From Micromonospora sp. WMMD1120 (lineage in GTDB: Bacteria > Actinomycetota > Actinomycetes > Mycobacteriales > Micromonosporaceae), in contig NZ_JARUBO010000005.1 of NCBI RefSeq assembly GCF_029626235.1, positions 5,428,001 to 5,492,000 of the forward strand: a DNA stretch of 64,000 nucleotides, given 5' to 3'. Shown here piece by piece: positions 33,570 through 42,383 of this stretch; position 1 is the stretch's first letter, and every line of letters begins with the position of its first letter. Made by a program: the position numbers and the translations under genes. The notes under the pieces are model-generated. The model was not told the origin of the DNA. It did not search any database and saw only the letters and a program-made list of their open reading frames with translations.

Positions 33570-34160
33570 GCCTGCTCACAGCGGCCGTACGGGACGATCC
33601 GTCCGCGCTGTGGCGACTGTCCCTCCTGGCCGCCGACGATTCCCCCACGCCCTGGTACATGGTGTTTCCTGTCGGTGTTCTCGATGGGGCTGGCCCTGTC
33701 GACCCTCGGATTGGTGCACCGGTGGGGGCAACAGGTTCCGCGGTGGGTGCCGCTGATCGGCGCTCGCCGCATCCCGGCGCGTCCCGTGGTGCTCGCGGCA
33801 CTTGTCGGCGGTGCGCTGCTCGTCGCCATCTGCGCGTACCTCATCCCGAACAGTCAGTTCCACTTCGTGGAGCGGGGCTGGGTGGGGATCGGCGGCGACG
33901 AGCCGACACGCGAGCGTCCCGGCACGGACGTGCTGCGCTACTACGTGCCGATGGTGCTCTGGGGTCCGCTCGTGATAGCCGTCGCGGTCGACTACGCCCG
34001 CCGCGTCGCAGTGGTCCGGTCGCCGCGACCGCATAATATTTACGTTTCTCAATTGTTGAAACTCCGGGACGCCCTCGTGCGACCGACGTGCACAGTGACT
34101 CGCATCCCACTGTCTGTAGCCGTCCGTGAAGGAACCTGTGTATGTCCAAGAGAGCACTGA
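33570..34160 (+). pseudogene. Frameshifted membrane protein remnant
   Basis: Two plus frames must be joined near 33670-33680 to read through. The first gives SLLTAAVRDDPSALWRLSLL and DDSPTPWYMVFPVG; the second gives FSMGLALSTLGLVHRWGQQVPRW, then two helices (VLAALVGGALLVAICAYL and YYVPMVLWGPLVIAVAVDYA). The usual N-terminal half is missing, and the C-terminus runs into the AT-rich promoter of the next gene. I take it for the decayed tail of a polytopic protein of unknown family. A short live protein from GTG 33675 cannot be excluded. Confidence 0.45.
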
Positions 34161-35119
34161 CCCGGGTGGCCATCTCGGCGCTGGCCGTCGTCGGCGTGTT
34201 GACGGCGTCGGCCACGTCGGCGTCGGCCGCGACCGTCACCCTCACGAATCCCCGCATCGCGGTCCACTTCGACTACGCGGCCGGCCAACAGCCGGAGAAC
34301 ATCCTGGTCCGACCGGACGGCACCGCGGACCTGGTGCTCGCCCGCAGCTACCAGGTCGTGAACGTGGATCGCCAGGGTCGCGTCCGCGTCCTGGGGACGC
34401 TTCCCGCGCCGAGCGACGGGGGCGCGAACACGCCCGTGCTGGGGTTCGCCCTCGCGACCGGCATCGCGCGGTCCGACGACGGCACCCTCTACGTGGGGTA
34501 CGCGGCGGGCTCCAGTGAACTCACCGGGATCTGGCGGCTCCGCCCCGGTGGGGCTCCCCGCCGGATCGCCGCCCTGCCGGCGAACTCGCTGCCCAACGGC
34601 ATGGCCCTGAACAGGGACACCGGTGATCTGCTGGTCGCCGACTCCGTGCTCGGTCGCATCTGGCGCGTGCCCACCGGCCGGGGCGAGCCCAGTGTGTGGG
34701 TCAGCGACCGGGCGCTGGAGAGGGTGGGGGAGTTCCAGATCGGCGCGAACGGTCTGAAAATCCACAACGGAGCTGTCTGGGTCAGCAATTCCGACCAGGG
34801 GACGCTGCACCGAATTCCTGTCGACCGTCGGGGAAACGCCGGACCGTTCGAGCTCAGGGCCTCCGGCATCGTCAATGTCGACGACTTCGATTTCGTCGGT
34901 CGCAGCAACGTCGTCGTCGCCGCGCTCAATGTGTCGAACCAGGTCGTGGTGATTCAGCCCGATGGCACGTACACCGTGGCACTCACCGCCGAGGACGGCC
35001 TCAACATCGCCACCGCGATCGGCATCCGCGGCACCACCGCCTACGTGACCAGCGGATCGTTCCTGCTGACGAGCGGACAGGACCCGAACCTGCTGCTCGC
35101 CGACATCACCATGGGTTAG
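34142..35119 (+). CDS. Secreted beta-propeller (SMP-30/NHL-like) protein
   Basis: The 325-residue protein has a Sec signal peptide (ALTRVAISALAVVGVLTASATSASA, cleavage near residue 29). The mature part is built from short strands of the NHL/gluconolactonase type: ENILVRPDGTADLVLA, GIARSDDGTLYVGY, NGMALNRDTGDLLVAD and GLKIHNGAVWVSN. No enzyme-specific metal site is clear, so it may bind rather than hydrolyse. It lies beside the P450 gene but has its own terminator. The AT-rich stretch at 34032-34066 probably holds its promoter. Confidence 0.8.
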   Translation: MSKRALTRVAISALAVVGVLTASATSASAATVTLTNPRIAVHFDYAAGQQPENILVRPDGTADLVLARSYQVVNVDRQGRVRVLGTLPAPSDGGANTPVLGFALATGIARSDDGTLYVGYAAGSSELTGIWRLRPGGAPRRIAALPANSLPNGMALNRDTGDLLVADSVLGRIWRVPTGRGEPSVWVSDRALERVGEFQIGANGLKIHNGAVWVSNSDQGTLHRIPVDRRGNAGPFELRASGIVNVDDFDFVGRSNVVVAALNVSNQVVVIQPDGTYTVALTAEDGLNIATAIGIRGTTAYVTSGSFLLTSGQDPNLLLADITMG

Positions 35120-35131
35120 CGGGTCGTCAAT

Positions 35132-35174
35132 TCGGCGTGTTCTCGCTCGGCTGCTTCGAGTGGGAACACGCCGA
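35132..35174 (+). terminator. Terminator after the secreted propeller gene
   Basis: TCGGCGTGTTC with two further weak pairs (35132-35144) pairs with 35162-35174; the loop carries a small CTCG/CGAG stem. It starts 13 bases after the stop codon. Confidence 0.6.
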
Positions 35175-35293
35175 GCTCGGGGGAGTCGCGGCCCCGAGCA
35201 TCCATTGACGAACGTCATCGCAGTGTCTGGAAGGCATGCGATTTCTTTGACATCATGGTCACCCGATGACGCTCACGTGTGGGGAGGCGGACG

Positions 35294-36541
35294 GTGGCAC
35301 TGGGAGTCGACGACATCAATCTCACCGACTGGGAGTTCTGGGCGCGTCCGCTGGAGGAGCGACAGAGGGCTTTCTCGGTGCTGCGCGAGCGGGAAGGCCT
35401 GGCGTTCTTCGAGGAATCCGACCTCGTCACCCTCCCCAGAGGGCCGGGCTACTACGCTGTGGTCACCCACGCCGACGTGACCGAGGCGTCCCGGCGGCCC
35501 GCGGATTTCTGCTCCGGCAGGGGCGCCGTCAACATCCCGGACCTGCCTCCGGAGATGAACGAGTATTTCGGCTCGCTGATCAGCATGGACGACCCGCGAC
35601 ACTCCCGCATCCGCCGCATCGTCTCCCGAGCGTTCTCCCCGCGGATGATCCAGCAGCTGGAACGTCAGGTGGCGACGGCGGCCGCCGGGATCGTCTCCGA
35701 GGTCAGGGCCGGCGGCAGCGGTGACTTCGTCGCCGACGTCGCGGCCCGGCTCCCACTGAAGATCATCTGCGACATGATGGGTGTTCCCGAGCAGCACTAT
35801 CAGACCGTTCTGGACGCCTCGACCCTCATCCTCGCCGGCAACGACCCCGAACTCGTCGTACAGAACAACTACGAAGAGATCACCCTGAACATGCGCGTCG
35901 CCGGCCAGACGTTGTACGACATCGTCGGGGACCTGAGCGGCCGGCGTCGGGCCGACCCCACCGACGATCTCACCTCCGCCCTGGTCAACGCGAATATCGA
36001 CGGTGAGTCGCTCACCGACCAGGAGCTCGGCTCGTTCTTCATCCTGTTGCTGGTCGCCGGCAACGAGACCACCCGCAACGCCATCGCGCACGGCCTGCAC
36101 CTGCTGACCACCAATCCGGACCAGCGGGCGCTGTTGCTCGACGACTTCGACGCCCGCATCCCGGACGCCGTCGAAGAGATCGTGCGCTACGCGGCCCCGG
36201 TCATCTGGATGCGTCGGACCGCGACCCGCGACACCATGCTCAACGAACACCACGTCAAGGCGGGCGACAAGTTGATCCTCTACTACTGGTCGGCCAACCG
36301 GGACGAGACGGTTTTCCGGGACCCCGAGCGGTTCGACATCACCCGTCATCCCAACCCGCACCTCGGGTTCGGAGGACCGGGCCCGCACTTCTGCCTCGGC
36401 GCCCACCTCGCGCGTTGGGAGATCACCCTGATGCTCCGCGAACTGTTCACCCAACTCCCGACCATCCGCACCGTCGGCGAACCGGACCGCCTGCTGTCCG
36501 ACTTCATCAACGGCATCAAGCACCTGCGGTACGAGATCTGA
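35294..36541 (+). CDS. Cytochrome P450, CYP124-like
   Basis: I choose GTG 35294, six bases after GGGGAGG, over GTG 35279; 415 residues. The I-helix oxygen-binding motif is AGNETT (255-260), ExxR is E295-R298, and the haem loop is GFGGPGPHFCLGAH with C367 as the thiolate ligand. NIPDLPPEMNEYFGSLISMDDPRHSRIRRIVSRAF and LPLKIICDMMGVPE closely resemble mycobacterial CYP124, a terminal hydroxylase of methyl-branched lipids and sterols. No ferredoxin is adjacent. It converges on the DyP/ACP operon and could oxidise that operon's lipid product. A 12-bp palindrome (35206-35217) lies upstream. Confidence 0.92.
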   Translation: MALGVDDINLTDWEFWARPLEERQRAFSVLREREGLAFFEESDLVTLPRGPGYYAVVTHADVTEASRRPADFCSGRGAVNIPDLPPEMNEYFGSLISMDDPRHSRIRRIVSRAFSPRMIQQLERQVATAAAGIVSEVRAGGSGDFVADVAARLPLKIICDMMGVPEQHYQTVLDASTLILAGNDPELVVQNNYEEITLNMRVAGQTLYDIVGDLSGRRRADPTDDLTSALVNANIDGESLTDQELGSFFILLLVAGNETTRNAIAHGLHLLTTNPDQRALLLDDFDARIPDAVEEIVRYAAPVIWMRRTATRDTMLNEHHVKAGDKLILYYWSANRDETVFRDPERFDITRHPNPHLGFGGPGPHFCLGAHLARWEITLMLRELFTQLPTIRTVGEPDRLLSDFINGIKHLRYEI

Positions 36542-36565
36542 CCGGGCGCGCCACCCACGCGCTCC

Positions 36566-37099
36566 TCAACGCCCGGCGCCGGGCGTCGGCGTGGTGGGCA
36601 GGGCCAGCGGAGGGCCGCTGACCTCGAGGACGCCCCGCATGCCGGTGGTCAGGTGATAACGGCACGGGTACGGGTAGCGACCCGACGCCGTGACCGTCAC
36701 CCGCACGGTGCCGGCCTGACCGCCGTTGAGGTTGCCCGTGCCGGCGGCGCCGTCCACCGAGGGCGGGACCGTCGTAGTCGGGGCTCCCGCATCGACTGTG
36801 ACGCTGTGCGGCGTCACCCCGTCATTGCGGAAGGTGAACTCGATGACACCGGGCCGGGCGCGCACCAGCGACGGGACGACGGCCAGCTCGTCGGTAAGGG
36901 TGATCTCGATCCGCTGTACCCCGTCCGGGCTCACGCTCGCCTCCACGGGCTGCGGAGCGTTGCGACCGGAGGAGTCGAGTCCGGCCGCGCCGGAGCCGCC
37001 CGGCCCGCCCTCGGGCCCCCAGACACCACAGCCGGACGTCAGGACAAGGAGGGCGACGGCCTGGGCGCCGGCGCGGCGCATGCGCTGGCGAGATCGCAC
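36566..37099 (-). CDS. Cupredoxin-domain lipoprotein
   Basis: The 177-residue protein has an Arg-rich start, a hydrophobic helix and lipobox LTSGC (C24). After a Gly-rich linker comes a plastocyanin-like beta sandwich. Type 1 copper ligands can be read as H98 (GVTPHSV), C146, H149 and M154 (PCRYHLTTGM). It should be anchored on the outer face of the membrane and carry electrons or copper. It is the last gene of the operon, 27 bases after the DyP fusion, which suggests it serves that peroxidase or its membrane domain. Confidence 0.85.
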   Translation of the reverse strand: MRSRQRMRRAGAQAVALLVLTSGCGVWGPEGGPGGSGAAGLDSSGRNAPQPVEASVSPDGVQRIEITLTDELAVVPSLVRARPGVIEFTFRNDGVTPHSVTVDAGAPTTTVPPSVDGAAGTGNLNGGQAGTVRVTVTASGRYPYPCRYHLTTGMRGVLEVSGPPLALPTTPTPGAGR

Positions 37100-37126
37100 G
37101 GGGTGGCTCCTTTCCGGGTCGCGGTT

Positions 37127-39577
37127 CTACGAGTCCAGCAGGCCCTGGCCGAGGTAGTCGCCCTCCGCGACGCCACCGGGCATGGCGAACAGCGCGCTGC
37201 TCTCGTGTCGGACGAACCGGCTCAGCGCGTCGCCCTCCGCCAGACGACGCTGGACCGGCATGAAGCCGTGCCGCGGGTCGGCCTGCCAGGCCAGAAAGAG
37301 AAGACCCGCGTCCGGGTGGCCGTCCGAGGCGACACCGTCGGCGAAGGACAGTCCGCGGCGCAGCATCGCGGCGCCGTTGTTGAACTCCGGCGCGGCCCGG
37401 CGGATGTGGGCGTCGGCGGGGATGGCCGGGTTGCCGTCACTGGACAGCGTGCCGAAGTTGGCCGGGGTGGATTCCCCACCGCCGGACAGCGGCGCCCCGT
37501 TGTCCTTGCGCCGGCCGATCACCCGCTGCTGCGCCGTCAGGTCCAGCCCGTCCCACGAGTCCATGAGGATGCGGATGCGCCGCACCACGAGGTAGCTGCC
37601 GCCGCGCATCCAGGCCGGCTCGGCGTCGTCCGGCACGAAGACCTTGGTGTCGAAGTCCGCATCGGTGGGTCGGGGGTTGTTGGTGCCGTCGAGGTGGCCC
37701 ATCAGGTTGCGGTGGTCGGCCGTACCGCTCGTGTTGGGCGTGCCGGTGAAGCCGCTCATCTGCCAGCGCAGCCGCGCTGTGCCGCCGGCCAGCCGTTCCA
37801 GGGCGCGCGCGGCATGGAAGACGACCGACGGATCGTCGGCGCAGATCAGCACGCCCAGGTCGCCGTCGCTGCGGGCGGGATCGAGGCGCTCGCCGGGGAA
37901 GGCGGGCATCGGCGTGAGCGCCTCCGGCCGCGCGGTGCGGGGCAGTCCAGCTTTGCCGAACACCGATGGGCCGAACCCGACGGTGATGGTCAGCCCGGCC
38001 GGCCCGCCTCCCGCGGCCACGGGGTCGGTCTCGTCGAGGGGGCGCCCGGCCGCGAGGGTGGCCGCCGTGGCCGTCCAGCCGCGCAGCATCGCCCGCAGCG
38101 CGGCCCGATTGGCGCCGGGCCGGAGGTCGTAGGCGGCGATCCGGCCGTGCGCCTGCCGCCGTACCGGGGTGGCGATGCCTGCCTGCTGCCTGCCATGGAA
38201 GGGCACGGTCCGGCTGCCTCCGGCCCCCGGCGACACCGCCATCGGGGTGCGCGGTTGCTGCCCGCTCGGCCGGTCCAGCACTCCCAGCCCCATTCCGGCC
38301 AGGCCGCCCAGCCCGCTGGCGGTGACGTAGCCGACGACGCCACGCCGGCTGAACCGGGTCGACCCGCCCTCTGGGCCAGCCGTGCCCGCCGCCGCCACCG
38401 GCTCGGCATCCGGTCGCGCCGCCGCCACGGACCCACCGACGTCCGGCTCGCGTACCGCTGTGGTCGTGGAGGCGGGAATCGGCTCGGTGCCGCCGGCCGC
38501 CGGGTGGAGGTGCGCGGCGGCTGTCACCGTCCCGGCGGCATGACCTGCTCGCCGCCGCTCGGTTCTGAGCACCACCGGGAGCGCGGCGATCAGCCCGAGC
38601 CCGACTCCCAGCACGACGCTGGCGCTGGCCCGGTCGAGGGCCAACGGCAGCACCGACGGGACCGAGGAGCGCCACAGCACCGGCAGGTCCGGCCACCCGG
38701 TGGTGACGACGACGGCCGCTCCGGCCACCGCGGCCAACCAGATCCCGCCGGTCCGGCGCCGGGCCAGGAGCACCGCCACGGCCACGGCGAACGGCCACAG
38801 CATGAGCTGGATGGTGAGCATGCCGATGCGGGCGGGCAGGCTGGCGTCGGCCACGGCCGCGAACCCCACTGTGTGCCCGACATCCGCGGCCACCAGCAGC
38901 CCTGTCACGGCGGCCAGCCACCGGTGTGGCCGGCGCAGCAGGCCGACCGCCGCCACGCAGATTGTGAGCAGGACGGCGACGCCCAGCCAGCCCCACGGCG
39001 CGGGACCGGGCACCCAGTCAAGGGCGCCGCTGGCGGTCAGCCTCTGGTCGCCGTGGTCGAGCACTACCGTCCAGGCGGCGATGTGGTGGAAGGTGTCCGG
39101 AGAGCTGGCGACCCCCGGCGGCAACCGCTGGAGCATCCAGTGGATCCGGTGGTCGTGCCAGCGATAGACCCGATCACCGGAGACCTTGCGCCACTCCGGC
39201 GACCGGCCCGGGCCGGCGCGCGCCGGGACCGGCGTCACCCCGTTCCGGTCCCTGTTCAGGTAGGTGGCCGGGGAGTTGTCGTTGACGAACACGCCGTCGC
39301 CGCCCACCCGCAGGTACGGTTCGCCCTGGTAGCCACGAACCACGACCTCGGTCTGCGTGTCGTTGCGCACCCGCAGGCGACTGCCGTTCTCGATCACGGT
39401 CAACGCCACGCCCGCCACCGGTGGGGACAGCCCGGTCAGCGTGGTCCGGAAGTTCGTCGCACCCACCCCGCCGACCGAGTGCGCCGCGGCGGGGCCCGCC
39501 GGCAGCACCGCCGACCCGACGGCGAGGACGAGGGCCAACAGCCGCAGCCCGGTCCGCCGGCCGGTACGACGTCTCAT
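37127..39577 (-). CDS. Membrane-domain/DyP-type peroxidase fusion
   Basis: A single 816-residue frame joins two modules. Residues 1-190 have a signal peptide ending AAAH and an exported beta-rich domain with HDHRIHW; about five helices follow (195-340). A 60-residue Ala/Pro linker leads to an internal twin-arginine motif (STRFSRRGVVGY, R411-R412) with a hydrophobic stretch. Residues 455-816 are a DyP-family haem peroxidase: GHLDGTNN (the GxxDG loop, D630), H724 as the likely axial ligand, and FLAWQADPRHGFMP. DyP enzymes of the EfeB type are normally Tat-exported alone. A Tat signal in mid-protein after a Sec-type membrane domain is remarkable. Confidence 0.85.
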   Translation of the reverse strand: MRRRTGRRTGLRLLALVLAVGSAVLPAGPAAAHSVGGVGATNFRTTLTGLSPPVAGVALTVIENGSRLRVRNDTQTEVVVRGYQGEPYLRVGGDGVFVNDNSPATYLNRDRNGVTPVPARAGPGRSPEWRKVSGDRVYRWHDHRIHWMLQRLPPGVASSPDTFHHIAAWTVVLDHGDQRLTASGALDWVPGPAPWGWLGVAVLLTICVAAVGLLRRPHRWLAAVTGLLVAADVGHTVGFAAVADASLPARIGMLTIQLMLWPFAVAVAVLLARRRTGGIWLAAVAGAAVVVTTGWPDLPVLWRSSVPSVLPLALDRASASVVLGVGLGLIAALPVVLRTERRRAGHAAGTVTAAAHLHPAAGGTEPIPASTTTAVREPDVGGSVAAARPDAEPVAAAGTAGPEGGSTRFSRRGVVGYVTASGLGGLAGMGLGVLDRPSGQQPRTPMAVSPGAGGSRTVPFHGRQQAGIATPVRRQAHGRIAAYDLRPGANRAALRAMLRGWTATAATLAAGRPLDETDPVAAGGGPAGLTITVGFGPSVFGKAGLPRTARPEALTPMPAFPGERLDPARSDGDLGVLICADDPSVVFHAARALERLAGGTARLRWQMSGFTGTPNTSGTADHRNLMGHLDGTNNPRPTDADFDTKVFVPDDAEPAWMRGGSYLVVRRIRILMDSWDGLDLTAQQRVIGRRKDNGAPLSGGGESTPANFGTLSSDGNPAIPADAHIRRAAPEFNNGAAMLRRGLSFADGVASDGHPDAGLLFLAWQADPRHGFMPVQRRLAEGDALSRFVRHESSALFAMPGGVAEGDYLGQGLLDS

Positions 39578-39602
39578 GACGACTCTCCCCTTCCACCGTT
39601 GG

Positions 39603-40142
39603 TCAGCGGCGCAGCTGCGCGACCTCGACCTCGGCGGCCGGCTCCAGGTCGACCTGGACGGCGTTCATCACCCGCCCGAGCATCAGATAGAACCCGATGG
39701 CGAGGATCAGCTCCATCGTCTCGCGAGGAGGCAGGGACACCGCGTCGAACGTGTCGTCGTCGACGTCGCCGGCGACGACCTCGGTGGTGAGCGCCAGAAC
39801 GCTCCTCTGGAGCTCGGTGAACTCCGGCCCGTCGATCCGGCCGGCACGTACCGCCTCGACCTGCTCGGCGGTGACCCCGACCTGGAGGGCGATCCGCTCG
39901 TGCTGCACCGCCTCGTATTCCGCGCCGCTGAGCTGGGCGGTACGCAGGATGGCCAGCTCCCGCAGGGCCGGGTCCAGCTGCTGGGCGGTCAGGATCGCCT
40001 GACCGAGCCGGAGGAACGGGCGCAGGCAGGTCTCCGCGTGCGCGATCAGCTGCACGATGCCGACCTTGGCGGGCATCGCGCGCAGCGCCTCGGCGACGGG
40101 CTCGCTCGCCTCGTCGGCGTTCACATAGGGCAGTCTGGCCAT
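39603..40142 (-). CDS. Carboxymuconolactone decarboxylase family protein
   Basis: The 179-residue all-helical protein has the CMD pattern LRELAILRTAQLSGAEYEAVQHERIALQVGVT, with glutamate and histidine at the usual positions. The CxxC pair of AhpD-type disulfide reductases is absent, so peroxidase activity through thiols is unlikely. A gamma-lactone ring-opening or decarboxylating role, or a non-catalytic one, is possible. It is inside the ACP operon, eight bases after the epimerase and 25 before the DyP fusion. Confidence 0.85.
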   Translation of the reverse strand: MARLPYVNADEASEPVAEALRAMPAKVGIVQLIAHAETCLRPFLRLGQAILTAQQLDPALRELAILRTAQLSGAEYEAVQHERIALQVGVTAEQVEAVRAGRIDGPEFTELQRSVLALTTEVVAGDVDDDTFDAVSLPPRETMELILAIGFYLMLGRVMNAVQVDLEPAAEVEVAQLRR

Positions 40143-40150
40143 TGTTCTCC

Positions 40151-41155
40151 TCAGAGCAGGCCGCGGGCGCGTGCCGCGGCGACCGTCTCGGCGAGCACGC
40201 TTACCCCGTCGTGGCGGGGCTGCCAGCCGAGTTCCTTACGCGCCCGGGTGCAGTCCACGAGCACCGGCGCGCTCAACAGGTGGGCGTAGAACTGGAGCTC
40301 CGGCGGTGTCCACGGGGTCAGCTCGGCGAGACCCCGTCCCGCCCGGGCGACTCCTCGTGGGATGCGCAGGACCGGCCAGCCGAGTGCCCGGCTCACCTCG
40401 CTGATGGACAGTTCCTCGGGCGCGGCCAGGTTGTACGCCCCGGGCGGACCGGCGCCGAGGATCCCGGCGAGAAACGCGTCGACCACGTCGGAGGCGTGCA
40501 CCAGTTGCATCGGCACGCCCGCGTCGAGCACCACGGGGCGGACTACCCGGCCGGCGGCCCGGCGGACCCCGGTCGGTAGCCGGGCGGCCAGCAACCGGTA
40601 CGGGTTGTCCCGCACCAGCGCCAGCGACTCCGGACCGCCCACCACGCACGACCGGAACCGGTACGCCTCGACGTCCGTGCCGGCGACGAGATCGGTCAGC
40701 ATCCTTTCGGTGGCGACCTTCTCGCCGGTGTACGCGTAGTTGCGGTTCGGTCGGCTCGGGGTCTCCTCCGGCAGGAGGGCGGTCGTGCGCTCGTGGAAGC
40801 CGTACACCGCCGCCGACGAGGCGTAGACGATCCGCCGGACGCTGGCGTCGCGCGCGGCGGTGAACACGTTCCGGCACCCGTCGAGGTTGATCCGTCGGGT
40901 CTCCGCACGCGGCCCGAAGATGAGGAAGGCCAGGTGCACGACGACGTCCGCGCCCGCCACACCCCGGGCCATCGCCGCGGCGTCGAGGACGTCGCCAGCC
41001 AGGAACCGCACCTTGGTCAGCCCGGCGGCGAACGGGTCGAACGCGCCACGCGCGATCGCCGTGATCTCGGCGACCTCCGGCGCGGCGTCGAGCCGCCGCA
41101 GTAACGGCAGGCCGAAATCGCCGGTCGCACCGGTAACCGCGACGCTAAGTCCCAT
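40151..41155 (-). CDS. NAD-dependent epimerase/dehydratase family protein
   Basis: The 334-residue extended SDR has the NAD loop VAVTGATGDFGLPLL, the strand AGDVLDAAAMARGVAGADVVVHLA and the active-site YAYTGEK (YxxxK). The substrate domain lies between about 200 and 334. Relatives act on sugar nucleotides, on beta-hydroxy sterols or as reductases of acyl intermediates. Its start overlaps the KAS II-like stop by 11 bases. In this operon it most likely reduces or epimerises a group on the ACP-made chain. Confidence 0.88.
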   Translation of the reverse strand: MGLSVAVTGATGDFGLPLLRRLDAAPEVAEITAIARGAFDPFAAGLTKVRFLAGDVLDAAAMARGVAGADVVVHLAFLIFGPRAETRRINLDGCRNVFTAARDASVRRIVYASSAAVYGFHERTTALLPEETPSRPNRNYAYTGEKVATERMLTDLVAGTDVEAYRFRSCVVGGPESLALVRDNPYRLLAARLPTGVRRAAGRVVRPVVLDAGVPMQLVHASDVVDAFLAGILGAGPPGAYNLAAPEELSISEVSRALGWPVLRIPRGVARAGRGLAELTPWTPPELQFYAHLLSAPVLVDCTRARKELGWQPRHDGVSVLAETVAAARARGLL

Positions 41156-42383
41156 CGTCCACCTTCCGTAGCGCCAGACAGCTGTTGTGACCGCCGAAGC
41201 CCATCGACAGCGAGATGGCGGCGTCGGCGCGGTGCTCGCGCGCCGTGCCGGGCACGTAGTCCAGGTCGCAGTCCGGGTCGGGACGGGTCAGGTTGATGGT
41301 CGGCGGCAGCACACCGTCGCGCAGCGCGAGTGCCGTGGCGGCCGCCTCGACCGCGCCCGCGGCCCCGAGCATGTGGCCGGTCATCGACTTGGTCGAGCTG
41401 ACCGCGAGCCGGTACGCGTGCGCTCCGAACGCCCGCTTCAGCGCCGCCGTCTCGGCGGCGTCGGAGAGCCGGGTGCCGGTGCCGTGCGCGTTGACGTACC
41501 CGATCTGCCCGGGCAGCGCGCCCGCGTCGACGAGCGCGGCGTCGACGGCGCGGGCGGCGCCGCGGCCGGACGGGTCGGGAGCTGTCTCGTGGTACGCGTC
41601 GCTGCTCTGTCCGTACCCGGCGATCTCCGCGTAGATCGGCGCGGCACGCCGCCGGGCCGACTCCTCGGACTCCAGGACGAGCGCGGCCGCCCCTTCGGCG
41701 ATCACGAACCCGTCCCGGTCGGCGTCGAACGGGCGCGACGCGGCGGTCGCCTCGTCGTTGCGCCGGGACAGCGCCCGCAGCTGCGCGAAGCTGGCCAGGA
41801 TCGGCGGGCAGACCGCGGCCTCGGCGCCGCCCGCCAGACACGCGTCGGCGTACCCGTCGCGGACCATGCGGGCGCCCCAGCCGATCGCGTCGGCGCTGGA
41901 ACTGCACGCGGTGACCGTGGTGAACGAGGGACCCCGGAAACCGAAGCGGGTGGAGACCAGCGCGGTCGCCATGTTCGGGATGCCGGTCACCACGAACAGC
42001 GGTGAGACGTACCGCGCTCCGCGGTCGTGCTCGGCGATCACGCCCTGGCGCATCGTTTCCGCGCCGCCGATGGCGGTGCCGAAGACCACCCCGACCCGGT
42101 CCGGGTCGGGGTGGTCGAACGCGGCGTCCTGGATCGCCATCCCGGCGGCGACCAGGGCGAGGTGACACACCCGATCGAGCCGGGCGACGTCCTTGACCTC
42201 CAGCCACTCGCGAAGCTCGACGTCGCGCACCTCGCCGGCGATCCGCACCGGATGGTCGGCGGCGTCGAATCCCGTGATGGCGCCGATGCCGGAGCGGCCG
42301 GCGAGCAGGGCCGGCCAGAACGCTTTGCCGGAGCCGACCGGCGACACCACCCCGATTCCGGTCACGACCACCCGGCGGGTCAC
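41145..42383 (-). CDS. Beta-ketoacyl-ACP synthase II-like protein
   Basis: Start GTG 42383 overlaps the KAS III-like stop as GTGA; 412 residues. The Cys-His-His triad is complete: C160 (TVTACSSS), H300 (VNAHGTGT) and H337 (TGHMLGAAG), with K332 between. The length equals FabF. It should elongate acyl-ACP by condensation with malonyl-ACP. It is not in a primary fatty acid synthesis operon, so it is likely dedicated to a secondary product together with the adjacent ACP. Confidence 0.92.
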   Translation of the reverse strand: MTRRVVVTGIGVVSPVGSGKAFWPALLAGRSGIGAITGFDAADHPVRIAGEVRDVELREWLEVKDVARLDRVCHLALVAAGMAIQDAAFDHPDPDRVGVVFGTAIGGAETMRQGVIAEHDRGARYVSPLFVVTGIPNMATALVSTRFGFRGPSFTTVTACSSSADAIGWGARMVRDGYADACLAGGAEAAVCPPILASFAQLRALSRRNDEATAASRPFDADRDGFVIAEGAAALVLESEESARRRAAPIYAEIAGYGQSSDAYHETAPDPSGRGAARAVDAALVDAGALPGQIGYVNAHGTGTRLSDAAETAALKRAFGAHAYRLAVSSTKSMTGHMLGAAGAVEAAATALALRDGVLPPTINLTRPDPDCDLDYVPGTAREHRADAAISLSMGFGGHNSCLALRKVDDGT

